A DNA stretch of 64,000 nt from Bog-950 sp044228435. Lineage in GTDB: Bacteria > Bacteroidota > Bacteroidia > Chitinophagales > LD1. Below are positions 16,005 to 24,786 of the stretch, piece by piece. Numbering within the stretch: the first letter of the stretch is position 1; each line of letters begins with the position of its first letter. Where the stretch lies: contig JBGAUW010000015.1 of NCBI GenBank assembly GCA_044228435.1, positions 73,463 to 137,462 on the forward strand, written 5' to 3'. Below the pieces are notes generated by a model that saw only the letters and a program-made list of their open reading frames with translations, was not told the origin of the DNA and did no database searches. A program made the translations under genes and the position numbers.

Positions 16005-18605
16005 ATGGAATTACCTACAAAATACGACCCCACCCAAACCGAAGATAAATGGTATAAATACTGGCTGGACCTGAACCTTTTTCACAGCGAGCCCGATGAG
16101 CGCGAGCCTTACACCATTGTAATACCTCCGCCAAACGTTACGGGCGTGCTGCACATGGGGCACATGCTTAACAATACCATACAGGATATACTTATCCGCA
16201 AAGCCCGCATGGAGGGCAAAAACGCCTGCTGGGTGCCAGGCACCGACCACGCCAGCATTGCTACCGAGGCCAAAGTGGTGCAGATGCTGCGCGAAAAGGG
16301 CATTAAAAAGAGCGACCTGAGCCGCGATGAGTTTATGACCTATGCCTGGGAGTGGAAAGAAAAATACGGCGGTATCATACTAGAGCAGCTAAAGAAGCTG
16401 GGCGCCAGCTGCGATTGGCAGCGCACCCGCTTTACCATGGAAGATAAGCTGAGCGATGCCGTAATTGAAGTGTTTATAGACCTGTATAAAAAAGGCCTTA
16501 TTTACCGTGGCCTGCGCATGATTAACTGGGACCCTTCGGCTAAAACTACACTTAGTAACGAAGAAGTAATTTACAGTGAAGAGAACGGGCAGCTGTATTT
16601 TGTAAAGTATAAGCTGAAGGATAGCGAAGAATTTCTATCCGTAGCTACCGTGCGTGTAGAAACCATTATGGGTGACGTAGCAGTTTGCGTTAACCCGAAC
16701 GACGAGCGGTACAAGCACCTGATAGGTAAAACGGTTATTGTGCCTTTGGTAAACCGGGAGGTGCCGGTAATTGCCGATGATTACGTAGATATTGAATTTG
16801 GAACCGGTGCATTAAAAATCACACCGGCTCACGACGTGAATGACTACGAAATTGGTAAGAAATACAACCTGGAGGTAATTGATTGCTTTAATGCCGATGG
16901 TACTATTGCAGAGGCCGCCCAAATATTTATTGGTGAAGACCGCTTTAAAGCGCGCAAACTGGCTGCAGAAAAACTGGAAGCCGATGGCTTGCTGATTAAA
17001 AAGCAGGATTACCAGAATAAGGTGGGCCGTAGCGAAAGAACAAACGCGATTATAGAGCCGCGCTTATCGTTACAGTGGTTTGTGGATATGAAGAAATTCT
17101 TCGAAAAAAATCCGCAGGTGTTGGATGATGTAATGACGGATGAATTGAAATTCTACCCGCCTAAGTTTAAAAATACCTATAAGCACTGGATTGATAACGT
17201 ACGCGATTGGTGCATTAGCCGCCAACTGTGGTGGGGCCAGCGCATACCTGCGTGGTACGATGCAGAGGGCAACTTGGCCGCTGTAGCTAAAACGGAAGCA
17301 AAAGCTATTGCTATGTCGGGTAAACAAGGCCTAAAACAAGATGAGGATGTGTTAGATACCTGGTTCTCATCGTGGCTATGGCCTATATCGGTGTTTGATG
17401 GTTTTGAGAACCCTAACAACAAGGATATAAACTATTACTACCCAACTAATGATTTGGTAACAGCACCGGAGATTATGTTCTTCTGGGTTATGCGTATGAT
17501 TATGGCCGGTTATGAATGGAGAGGGGAGAAGCCGTTTAAAAACGTTTACTACACCGGTATAGTGCGCGATAAGCTTAGAAGAAAGATGAGCAAATCGTTA
17601 GGCAATTCGCCTGACCCTTTAGACCTTATTGAAAAATATGGTGCCGATGGCGTGCGACTGGGTATGCTGCTATGTTCGCCGGCTGGTAACGACATTTTGT
17701 TTGATGAAAAGCTATGCGAGCAGGGCCGCAACTTTAGCAACAAGCTATGGAACGCTTTGCGCTTAGTAAAGGGCTGGGAGGTTTATGAAGGCGAAAATGC
17801 CGAGAACAAAGTAGCTATTGATTGGCTGCACAGCAAAATAAATAAGGCGATACTGGAGCTAAACGATAGCTACAAAGAGTTTAGATTAAGCGAAGCCCTT
17901 ATGACTTTGTATAAGTTGATTTGGGATGATTTCTGTAGTTGGTACCTGGAGTTGATTAAGCCCGATTATCAAAAACCGATTGATAGCTATACCTATAACA
18001 AAACGGTAGAGTTGTTTGAAACCCTGCTTAAGTTGCTTAACCCGGTTATGCCTTTTGTAACGGAAGAGATTTGGCATTTGTTAAATACGCGGGTAGAGGG
18101 TTCAAGTATTTGCGTGGCGCAATACCCGCAGGCCGGTAAAGTAGATGAAGGACTGATTGCGGAGGCTGCACTTACTTTTGAGCTTATCACCAATATTAGG
18201 GATATACGCGCCCGCGCTGGCAAAAAGAACATTGAAACCGTTGATGCATTTTACACCGGAACCGATGCTGTAACCTTTGATGGCTTTAAAGAGAAGATTA
18301 TAAAATTAGCGCGATTAGGTAAGCTTGAAAAAGTGGAGCAAGACCAACCGGGCACCAAAACTTTTATAAGCAAAGGCTACAAATTTTTTATACTAACCGG
18401 TGAGGTTGAAAATGCAGGTGAGGAGAGGGAAAAGCTATTAAAAGAACTGGACTATGCCAAGGGCTTTTTAGCTTCGGTAGAAAAGAAACTTAGCAACGAA
18501 AAATTTGTCGCATCCGCCAAGCCCGAGGTGATAGAAAATGAAAAGAAAAAGCGCGACGATGCCCTTTCAAAAATAGCCATGTTAGAACAATCGTTAGCCA
18601 ACTAA
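16005..18605 (+). CDS. valS: Valyl-tRNA synthetase
   Basis: Charges tRNA-Val with valine; class I synthetase, cytoplasmic, essential. The 866 residues show the HIGH-type motif as HMGH in PPPNVTGVLHMGHML near 50-53, the GTDHASIATE element, the editing domain (about 190-330) with TVRVETIMGD and GTGALKITPAHD, the catalytic DVLDTWFSSWLWP, the KMSKS motif near 527-531, an anticodon-binding helical domain, and a C-terminal coiled coil from about 800. Expression appears to be controlled by a leader-peptide attenuator at 15779-15890. The downstream intergenic region holds two inverted repeats. Confidence 0.98.
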   Translation: MELPTKYDPTQTEDKWYKYWLDLNLFHSEPDEREPYTIVIPPPNVTGVLHMGHMLNNTIQDILIRKARMEGKNACWVPGTDHASIATEAKVVQMLREKGIKKSDLSRDEFMTYAWEWKEKYGGIILEQLKKLGASCDWQRTRFTMEDKLSDAVIEVFIDLYKKGLIYRGLRMINWDPSAKTTLSNEEVIYSEENGQLYFVKYKLKDSEEFLSVATVRVETIMGDVAVCVNPNDERYKHLIGKTVIVPLVNREVPVIADDYVDIEFGTGALKITPAHDVNDYEIGKKYNLEVIDCFNADGTIAEAAQIFIGEDRFKARKLAAEKLEADGLLIKKQDYQNKVGRSERTNAIIEPRLSLQWFVDMKKFFEKNPQVLDDVMTDELKFYPPKFKNTYKHWIDNVRDWCISRQLWWGQRIPAWYDAEGNLAAVAKTEAKAIAMSGKQGLKQDEDVLDTWFSSWLWPISVFDGFENPNNKDINYYYPTNDLVTAPEIMFFWVMRMIMAGYEWRGEKPFKNVYYTGIVRDKLRRKMSKSLGNSPDPLDLIEKYGADGVRLGMLLCSPAGNDILFDEKLCEQGRNFSNKLWNALRLVKGWEVYEGENAENKVAIDWLHSKINKAILELNDSYKEFRLSEALMTLYKLIWDDFCSWYLELIKPDYQKPIDSYTYNKTVELFETLLKLLNPVMPFVTEEIWHLLNTRVEGSSICVAQYPQAGKVDEGLIAEAALTFELITNIRDIRARAGKKNIETVDAFYTGTDAVTFDGFKEKIIKLARLGKLEKVEQDQPGTKTFISKGYKFFILTGEVENAGEEREKLLKELDYAKGFLASVEKKLSNEKFVASAKPEVIENEKKKRDDALSKIAMLEQSLAN

Positions 18606-18624
18606 TGTAGATATATGTTATAAC

Positions 18625-18658
18625 ATTGGAAACTTTGCAATATGACAAAGTTTCCAAT
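18625..18658. repeat. Perfect 13-bp inverted repeat after valS
   Basis: ATTGGAAACTTTG (18625-18637) and CAAAGTTTCCAAT (18646-18658) with an 8-base loop, starting 20 bp after the valS stop. No T tract follows, so it is either a weak terminator, an mRNA 3' stabiliser or an operator. Confidence 0.6.
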
Positions 18659-18685
18659 AATGCCTGCTGTTGTGGGTTTGAGCGG

Positions 18686-18732
18686 AAACCAACTTAAATA
18701 AATTGAGTTAAATAATTTGTTTAGGTTGGTTT
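18686..18732. repeat. 17-bp imperfect inverted repeat before the WYL gene
   Basis: Arm 18686-18702 pairs with 18716-18732 over 17 positions; the two non-Watson-Crick positions are both T opposite G, so as RNA the stem would be continuous. It ends 34 bp before the WYL-protein ATG, a place suited to an operator or a 5' UTR structure. Confidence 0.5.
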
Positions 18733-18766
18733 AAAAACTAAATTCGTTTGCTCAAAATCACAACCC

Positions 18767-19138
18767 ATGATTGAAAACACCACCTACCCAAGACAACAAG
18801 TGCAACATAAACAGATGCACTATTCACCCAATTTATTAAGCACCGTTAATAACGCCATAGATAACCGCAAGGTGGCCGTTATTGAATACGACAGCAGCCA
18901 AAAAGGAGTTTCGATACGCGAAATTGAACCGGTGGCTATTGTGTATAAGGACCGTAAACGCAACTTAGTTGGTTGGTGCCGGTTACGCAACGATTACCGG
19001 TCGTTCCGGTTAGACCGCTTGAACAGCATTAAACTAAAACAGGAAGAATTTGCAGCCCGCAACGATTTTAATGTAGCCGATTTTCAGGATGACCCTAACG
19101 GCAACGGCAGCTACGAAGAATTTGACGAAGAAAATTAA
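18767..19138 (+). CDS. Standalone WYL-domain protein
   Basis: The 123-residue protein is a single WYL-like domain (about 28-105) without the usual N-terminal helix-turn-helix. Seen: EIEPVAIVYKDRKRNLVGWCRLRNDYRSFRLDRLNSIKL, which follows the WYL pattern of a strand pair, a YLVGWC-like strand (here NLVGWC) and the FRLDR motif whose arginines bind ligand in other WYL proteins. An acidic tail follows. WYL domains sense nucleotides or nucleic acid ends in transcription factors and defence systems; this one has no visible output domain. Neighbours are housekeeping genes rather than defence genes. Confidence 0.75.
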   Translation: MIENTTYPRQQVQHKQMHYSPNLLSTVNNAIDNRKVAVIEYDSSQKGVSIREIEPVAIVYKDRKRNLVGWCRLRNDYRSFRLDRLNSIKLKQEEFAARNDFNVADFQDDPNGNGSYEEFDEEN

Positions 19139-19168
19139 TTTAAACATACACTACACACCAACAAAGAC

Positions 19169-19200
19169 AGGGCTGCCATACAATGGCGGCCTTTCTTATT
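19169..19200 (+). terminator. Intrinsic terminator after the WYL gene
   Basis: GGCTGCCAT and ATGGCGGCC pair with one T-G position around an ACA loop, followed by TTTCTTATTTTA. It lies between convergent genes and may also serve the TerB-DnaJ gene. Confidence 0.6.
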
Positions 19201-19926
19201 TTATAGTGCCTGGCGCTCTTGCTTAATGCGGTCGTAAGCTTCTTTTACCTGTTGTAGTTTGGTAGCCAGTTTTTTCGTTTCGGCTTCGCTTAAGTGGTTG
19301 TTTCTATCGGGGTGATATTTTAAAACCAACTGCCGGTAAGCCGTGCGTATTTGCGCAATAGTAGCATCGGCGCTTACACCCAGTGTTTGGTAAGGCGAGC
19401 CGGTCTCTACAAATGTGGTAGCATTAAGGCCGCTTTTTATTCTTCTAAAATCAACATCATTTATGTTCAGGTAGCCGGCCAGCTTAAATATAAAGTAGTT
19501 TTCGCGGTCGCTTAACTCACCATCGCTAATAGCCAGTTCAAACAGAAACTGCACTACCTGCAGGCGCGAAGTGTGTTTGGTATTGTTGCGCAACTGCCCA
19601 CAGGCTGCGCCTAAATCATATTCTTTTTGCAGGCAATGGTGTAGTATTTGTTTGCGCTTTTCGGCAAAATTTGCGTCGAAGTGCTCGTTCATAAACTGCT
19701 CGGTAAACGAAATTTCGCGGGTCGAAACCTTGCCATCGGTTTTAATTAAATGCGAGGCTATAACCAACAGGTTTACTTCAAAATCGGTAACGCCTTTACT
19801 TTTTTCGGCGGGTTCGTTATTGCTTTCGCTTACACTGCCGGCCAGGTAGCCCAACAGGCCACCCAGCGGATTGCCGGTAACAATCCATCCCAAACCAGCA
19901 CCTAACCATTTTTCGTATTTAGCCAT
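19201..19926 (-). CDS. TerB-like plus DnaJ-domain protein (DjlA-like)
   Basis: The 241 residues begin with a glycine-rich hydrophobic segment (GLGWIVTGNPLGGLLGYLAGS, about 8-30) that may anchor the protein in the membrane, then a TerB-like helical domain (about 48-165, with DGKVSTREI and SDGELSDRE metal-site-like motifs), and a C-terminal J-domain (about 176-240) with the HPD motif in LKYHPDRN that stimulates DnaK ATPase. The layout matches DjlA co-chaperones. The start overlaps no neighbour; 42 bp separate it from lgt. Confidence 0.88.
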   Translation of the reverse strand: MAKYEKWLGAGLGWIVTGNPLGGLLGYLAGSVSESNNEPAEKSKGVTDFEVNLLVIASHLIKTDGKVSTREISFTEQFMNEHFDANFAEKRKQILHHCLQKEYDLGAACGQLRNNTKHTSRLQVVQFLFELAISDGELSDRENYFIFKLAGYLNINDVDFRRIKSGLNATTFVETGSPYQTLGVSADATIAQIRTAYRQLVLKYHPDRNNHLSEAETKKLATKLQQVKEAYDRIKQERQAL

Positions 19927-19968
19927 TAATGCAAAGTAGTCAGTAGTTTAAAAAATACCAAAAGTAAA

Positions 19969-20793
19969 TCAGATACCCTGCGTGTTTTGTTGGCGGCCAT
20001 AACTCAATTTATTAGCAGCGGTTAAATAGGCCAGCACAATCCCTGCTATAATAAACGGTAAATTGAGCAATTGTGTTTTGCTAACGGCATCAAAAAATAA
20101 GGCACCATCGGGTTCTTTAAAAAATTCGAGTAAGAAGCGGGTGGTAAAAACTGAAATTAAAAACGTGGCTAAATAGAGCCCTGGCTTTTTCTCTTTATAT
20201 TTTGAAAACAAGGCAAACATTAGCAGTTGAATTAAAAAATACGCTATGCTTTCGTACAGTACCACAGGATGCCGTGGCAAAGCATTGCTTACCTCGGGCG
20301 AGTTTTCGAAAATAAAACCCCAGGCTACCAAAGTGGGGCGGCCACAAAGTTCTGAGTTCATCAGGTTGCCCAGCCTGATAAGCGAAGCCAGTATAGGCAC
20401 CGCAATAATGCTTATATCCAGCGTCCATAAAAATCCAAACTCTTTGTGGTTGCGGCAAAACAGGTATAGGCCTATCAACCCGCCTACTACTCCACCGTGG
20501 CTGGCAAGGCCGCCCTTCCATACGGCTATAATATCGGCGGGGTTTTGCAAATAATAACCGAGGCTATAAAACAGTATGTGCGCCAGGCGGGCCCCTATAA
20601 GGCCACCTATAAAAATGTATTGTATGCCAAGGGTTACTTTTTCATCGTCGCGGCCCAGCTGTTTAAACAAATAGCGGCAGATGAAAAATACCGACATTAA
20701 GGAGGCGCCCCAAAGCACGCCATAATACTTGATAGAAAATCCTCCAAACGACAAAAAATCGGGCGATGGTGCCCAATGTACAAATAGTTGCAT
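19969..20793 (-). CDS. lgt: Prolipoprotein diacylglyceryl transferase
   Basis: Integral membrane enzyme that moves diacylglycerol from phosphatidylglycerol to the lipobox cysteine of prolipoproteins, the first step of lipoprotein maturation. Multiple membrane helices; the signature GLASHGGVVGGLIGL contains the essential histidine region, followed by the Lgt signature RLGNLMNSELCGRPT, and RHPVVLYES. The ATG at 20793 (MQLFVHWAP) is chosen over an upstream TTG because the family begins with such a short N-terminus. The window encodes many lipoproteins that would be its substrates. About 274 residues, normal for the family. Confidence 0.95.
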   Translation of the reverse strand: MQLFVHWAPSPDFLSFGGFSIKYYGVLWGASLMSVFFICRYLFKQLGRDDEKVTLGIQYIFIGGLIGARLAHILFYSLGYYLQNPADIIAVWKGGLASHGGVVGGLIGLYLFCRNHKEFGFLWTLDISIIAVPILASLIRLGNLMNSELCGRPTLVAWGFIFENSPEVSNALPRHPVVLYESIAYFLIQLLMFALFSKYKEKKPGLYLATFLISVFTTRFLLEFFKEPDGALFFDAVSKTQLLNLPFIIAGIVLAYLTAANKLSYGRQQNTQGI

Positions 20794-20898
20794 AGGCAAT
20801 AATAAGTAAAAAGCATTACCTGCTATTTGGGCTTAGTAAAGGGTTTGCCCAAAAGCATGTCGTAAAGGCTATTTCACCCAAATGGGGGATATTTATTT

Positions 20899-20929
20899 TT
20901 GACATCCATCGTATAAATAGTTAGGTTTG
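20899..20929 (+). promoter_or_regulatory. Bacteroidota-type promoter (TTG, 20 bp, TAGGTTTG)
   Basis: TTG at 20899-20901 and an exact TAnnTTTG element at 20922-20929, separated by 20 bp, matching the -33/-7 consensus. It lies 19 bp before the ATG at 20948, supporting that start and transcription of the lipoprotein and M4 peptidase genes together. Confidence 0.75.
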
Positions 20930-20947
20930 GTATCAATAAAAAACTAT

Positions 20948-21391
20948 ATGATTCTTAAGTATTACACCTCTATAATTATCCTGTTGGCCTTCTCGGCATG
21001 CAGCAGTCAAAAAAAAGTTGTAAGCTCTTCGGATTGGAAGGGTAAATCGGTTCAGTTTGGCTCGGGCGGCGGTATAACCGGCGTATCCAATATATATACC
21101 TTGCTGGAAAACGGGCAGCTGTTTTTGCGCACCGGTATTGTAAATGGAAAAGAAACCAGCCAGCCGGATGTAAGTAAGCAACAGGCAAAAGCCATATTTG
21201 CCAGGCTTGGTAAACTTAACTGGCCGGACGAAGACGTTTCGCACCCCGGTAATATGTATTATACCCTTGTATATAAGGACCCCGCCAAGGCACATACCAT
21301 AACCTGGGGCGATGGCAAATACCAGCCGGATGCCGAAATAGCACAACTTTATAAGGATTTGAATTCTCTTATCTCACCCGAAAAAAAATAG
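20948..21391 (+). CDS. Small lipoprotein of unknown function paired with an M4 peptidase
   Basis: Predicted lipoprotein of 147 residues with signal MILKYYTSIIILLAFSAC and a lipobox cysteine at 18. The mature part has FGSGGGITGVSNIYTLLENGQLF and a C-terminal DGKYQPDAEIAQLYKDL helix; I do not recognise a named family. The ATG at 20948 is preferred over a TTG at 20927 because the latter overlaps the promoter -7 element. The stop is only 2 bp from the start of the M4 metallopeptidase gene, so the two are one operon; a role as inhibitor, chaperone or surface partner of the peptidase is possible but unproven. Confidence 0.8.
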   Translation: MILKYYTSIIILLAFSACSSQKKVVSSSDWKGKSVQFGSGGGITGVSNIYTLLENGQLFLRTGIVNGKETSQPDVSKQQAKAIFARLGKLNWPDEDVSHPGNMYYTLVYKDPAKAHTITWGDGKYQPDAEIAQLYKDLNSLISPEKK

Positions 21392-21393
21392 TT

Positions 21394-24300
21394 ATGAAAA
21401 GAAATGTACTTCTCACAGCTGCGCTCATTCCGCTTTTAGCTGTTGCAGGCACCGGGCCAGCACCCGGTAAGCCGCAAAAGGCCATTACCACCGTCTCGCC
21501 GTCGGTTAACTACCTAACCATTCAAAATGGTGTATTACCGGCTGCGCAGGGTTATTTTAAACCTATGCCTTTTGCCACCCGGCAAAGCCCTGCTAACCTA
21601 CAGCAGTTTGAGGTTCACCGCGACCCTAAAAACGGTATGCCCATACTGATTGACGGAATGCCCTTTACTGATAAAGTAAGCGCCGAAAACCAGGTGCAGG
21701 CAACGCAGAAAGTTATTGGCTCTATTGCGGATGCTTTAGGTATTCAGCGCAATGCGGATGCATTTAGAATAATGCATACCGAAACCGACCGGTTGGGTAC
21801 AACGCATATTAAACTGCAACAGGTTTTTAACGGCGTTGATATATATGGTGCGCAAGCCTGGCTGCACTTTGCCAACGGAAAAGTTTGTTTTAATGGCCGC
21901 ACGCAAATTGCTCCAAACCTGCCTACTGTAACTCCGGTAATAACTGAGCAATCGGCACTGGCAATCACACGCTCCGATGTAAGCACTGTTAGCCGGTTTA
22001 TGGAAATTACTACAGCCCAAAGCAGCTTGCTGCATGTAAAACAGTTTGAGAGCCACCTGGTGGTTTTGCCCGATGCTAACCGCTTTGGTAATTTTAACCT
22101 GGCCTGGCACGTAACTGTTTACCCTAACCTGCTTAGCCGTTGGGAGTATTTTGTAGATGCCACCACCGGTGCTATTTTAAATAAGTACGAAAATATCTGC
22201 TCGTTGGGTGCAACTACGGCACAAGCTGCCGATATAAACGGCGTTACCCGCACTATAGGAACCTTTAATGCAAATGGCACACACTATTTGGTAGATGCCA
22301 GCAAATCTATGTATACCGGCACCCAAAATGCTTTGCCTGCTACCGGTAAGGGTATTATTTTAACTCTAAACGCACAAAATACCTCGCAGCAGAATATGCA
22401 GTATGCCGATTTTACATCTACTAACAATAACACCTGGAACGATAGCCGTGGTGTTTCGGCGCACTACAATGCAGCGGTTTCGTGGGATTACTATAAGAAC
22501 ACCCACGGCAGAAACTCGATAAATGGTAACGGCGGCGATGTAATATCGTTTGCCAACGTAGCTGATGATAACGGTGGAGGCTTGGATAATGCGTTCTGGA
22601 CAGGGCAATACATGATATACGGAAACGGAAATACACAATTTAAACCACTGGCAGGCGACCTTGATGTGGGTGGCCACGAGATGACGCACGGCGTTATTCA
22701 GGAAACCGCCGGCCTGGAATACCAGGGCGAATCGGGCGCTATGAATGAATCTTTTGCCGATGTTTTTGGTTCGCTAATCGAACGTAACAGCTGGCGCCTG
22801 GGCGAGGGTGTTGTTCAGCTTTCGGCATTCCCTTCCGGTTGTCTGCGCGATTTATCTAATCCGCACAATGGCGGTAACCAGTTAGGCGATGCCGGTTGGC
22901 AGCCTGCGCATACCAACGAGCAATATACCGGAACGCAGGATAATGGTGGCGTTCACATCAATAGCGGTATTACCAATAATGCATATTACCGCATTGCAAA
23001 TACGCTGGGTAAAGGCCCTGCGGAGTTGATATACTACCGGGCACTGTCATTATATCTTACTAAATCTTCCAAGTTTATCGATTGCCGACTGGCAGTAGTT
23101 AAAGCCGCCGAAGATTTACACGGTGTGGGCTCTAACGAAAGCAATGTGGCTAAAGCCGCATTTGATGCAGTAGGTATTTTTGATGGCACACCTACTAACA
23201 CCAACCCTACCTTGCCTAATAACCCGGGCGGCAATAAATTGCTGCTGCTTAACCTGGATAATACAGACCAAAATACAATTTACTTAACCGACGACAATGC
23301 GCAGAATTTTACGCCCATTTCTCAAACCCCTGTTACGCACAAGCCATCGGTAACCGATGATGGAAGCTATGCAGTATTTGTAGGAACGGATAACAATATT
23401 TACTCGATACAATTAACTTCTCCGTTTACCCAAAACCAACTTACTACGGATAACTATTGGAGCAATGTGGCTATATCGAAAGACGGAACGCATATAGCTG
23501 CCACGTCGCAATACCAGGATACTGCAATATGGGTTTACGATTTTGGTTTAAATCAATGGGGTAAGTTTAAACTGTATAACCCTACTACCGGCCAGGGCGA
23601 AATTGCCGGTGGCGTATTATATGCCGATGCTTTAGAGTGGGATTACACCGGCGAGTATATAATGTATGATGCCTACAATAAAATTAACGGTACTGGTGGA
23701 CAGTTTTTAGATTACTGGGATATTGGATTTGACCGGGTTTGGAACCGATCATCAGGTAACTTTGGCGATGGGCAAATATTTAAAGCTTATAGCAGCTTAC
23801 CTGAGGGTGTAAGTGTAGGTAACCCTACGTTCTCTAAAAACTCGCCTAATATTATCGCCTTCGATTTTATTGATTCGCGCAGCGGCACAGCCGATTATTA
23901 TGTAGTAGGAGCCAATTTAGAAATCGGTGCCAGCGGAACTATTTTTCATGGTAACGTAGCAGGTTTCCCTACTTTTAACCCGCAGGATAACAAAGTTGCT
24001 TTTAATAATATCAATACCAATAACGTTGCTTCTATCGCCTTTATTAATGTAGACCAAACCAAAATAAACGGCAATACAGCATCAGCAGTAATAGCAGTTT
24101 TAGGAGCAGGCTATGCGCAATGGTTTGGTACAGGCACCCGCCAGTTGCCAAGTGCAGTAAACGATGTAGTTCAATCTAACCTTCAGCTATATCCTAACCC
24201 GGCTAATAACCGCTTAAGCGTGGTGTTGCCCGATAACTTTAACCAGGGTGTAGCCGAAGTATACAATTTACTGGGCGAAAAAGTGATAAGCGTTCCTGTG

Positions 24301-24417
24301 GAAGGCGCTGGTAAAAAACTGTGCACTTTAGATGTAAGCGTGCTTAATAGCGGAGCGTATTTACTTCGTTTAAAAACAGAAAACAGCAGCAGCACTGCAC
24401 GTTTCGAAAAGTTTTAA
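21394..24417 (+). CDS. Secreted M4 (thermolysin-type) metallopeptidase with T9SS sorting domain
   Basis: Zinc endopeptidase of 1007 residues, exported and probably attached to the cell surface. Order: signal peptide (about 1-19), FTP/PepSY-type propeptide (to about 200), M4 catalytic domain with HEMTH (about 428-432, zinc ligands and catalytic Glu) and the third-ligand motif GAMNESFAD (about 449-457), a histidine motif in DNGGVHINSGITNNAYY, then a PD40/WD40-like beta-propeller (about 615-915) and a C-terminal type A T9SS domain beginning LQLYPNPANNRL. The propeller is uncommon next to an M4 domain and may bind substrate. Translated directly after the small lipoprotein. Confidence 0.95.
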   Translation: MKRNVLLTAALIPLLAVAGTGPAPGKPQKAITTVSPSVNYLTIQNGVLPAAQGYFKPMPFATRQSPANLQQFEVHRDPKNGMPILIDGMPFTDKVSAENQVQATQKVIGSIADALGIQRNADAFRIMHTETDRLGTTHIKLQQVFNGVDIYGAQAWLHFANGKVCFNGRTQIAPNLPTVTPVITEQSALAITRSDVSTVSRFMEITTAQSSLLHVKQFESHLVVLPDANRFGNFNLAWHVTVYPNLLSRWEYFVDATTGAILNKYENICSLGATTAQAADINGVTRTIGTFNANGTHYLVDASKSMYTGTQNALPATGKGIILTLNAQNTSQQNMQYADFTSTNNNTWNDSRGVSAHYNAAVSWDYYKNTHGRNSINGNGGDVISFANVADDNGGGLDNAFWTGQYMIYGNGNTQFKPLAGDLDVGGHEMTHGVIQETAGLEYQGESGAMNESFADVFGSLIERNSWRLGEGVVQLSAFPSGCLRDLSNPHNGGNQLGDAGWQPAHTNEQYTGTQDNGGVHINSGITNNAYYRIANTLGKGPAELIYYRALSLYLTKSSKFIDCRLAVVKAAEDLHGVGSNESNVAKAAFDAVGIFDGTPTNTNPTLPNNPGGNKLLLLNLDNTDQNTIYLTDDNAQNFTPISQTPVTHKPSVTDDGSYAVFVGTDNNIYSIQLTSPFTQNQLTTDNYWSNVAISKDGTHIAATSQYQDTAIWVYDFGLNQWGKFKLYNPTTGQGEIAGGVLYADALEWDYTGEYIMYDAYNKINGTGGQFLDYWDIGFDRVWNRSSGNFGDGQIFKAYSSLPEGVSVGNPTFSKNSPNIIAFDFIDSRSGTADYYVVGANLEIGASGTIFHGNVAGFPTFNPQDNKVAFNNINTNNVASIAFINVDQTKINGNTASAVIAVLGAGYAQWFGTGTRQLPSAVNDVVQSNLQLYPNPANNRLSVVLPDNFNQGVAEVYNLLGEKVISVPVEGAGKKLCTLDVSVLNSGAYLLRLKTENSSSTARFEKF

Positions 24418-24453
24418 ATTTTAAGTAGATACACAAACTAACAATTTATCATC

Positions 24454-24488
24454 AACCGGAAACAGGCCACACCTGTTTCCGGTTTTTT
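24454..24488 (+). terminator. Intrinsic terminator of the M4 peptidase operon
   Basis: Perfect 13-bp stem AACCGGAAACAGG / CCTGTTTCCGGTT (24454-24466 and 24472-24484) with a 5-base loop and a run of six T at 24483-24488. Confidence 0.85.
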
Positions 24489-24603
24489 GTTTTTATGAAC
24501 TAAGTTTAGTGCCTTATAGTTGCAATTGATTGGTGATTGGTCTTGAACCGAATAAATAGAGTTATTCCTAAATTTCCCTTTTTACAAAACAAAATACCGG
24601 TTA

Positions 24604-24700
24604 ACACAAAGTTCGCAGAGCAAAAACAACGCAAAGAACCGCAAAGTAATGGGATTTCTCTGCGATTCTTTGCGAGATTATTAGTGCGCTTTGAGTGAGA
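24604..24700. repeat. CGCAAAG-type repeat cluster, copy 1
   Basis: Several CGCAAAG/CGCAGAG units in one orientation (24604-24646) followed by the reverse complement (TCTGCGATTCTTTGCG, GCGCTTTGAG), so the whole can fold back. A related cluster lies at 62890-62984. Confidence 0.6.
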
Positions 24701-24727
24701 TGTATTTTATATAGGTTTAGCTACCTG

Positions 24728-24775
24728 TATAAAACAGAAAAGCCCCCGTTTATACGGAGGCTTTTCTGTTTTATA
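24728..24775. terminator. Bidirectional terminator with long AT-flanked stem
   Basis: Arms 24728-24744 and 24759-24775 are exact reverse complements (17 bp); after one mismatch the stem continues CCG/CGG around a TTTATA loop. A-rich and T-rich ends suit both strands; it is placed just after the minus-strand SprB-repeat gene. Confidence 0.75.
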
Positions 24776-24786
24776 CTCATTAATAA

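Larger units (their letters stand above)
24418..24786. other. Intergenic region between convergent genes
   Basis: No gene seen. It contains a terminator for the M4 gene (24454-24488), an inverted cluster of CGCAAAG repeats (24604-24700) and a second terminator near 24728-24775 for the SprB-repeat gene on the other strand. Confidence 0.7.

Noticed and set aside
20246..20554. Plus-strand ORF opposite lgt
   Set aside because: It is antisense to the Lgt signature regions; no independent support.
21736..22110. Minus-strand ORF within the M4 peptidase gene
   Set aside because: It overlaps the conserved propeptide region and has no recognisable features; a shadow of the real frame.
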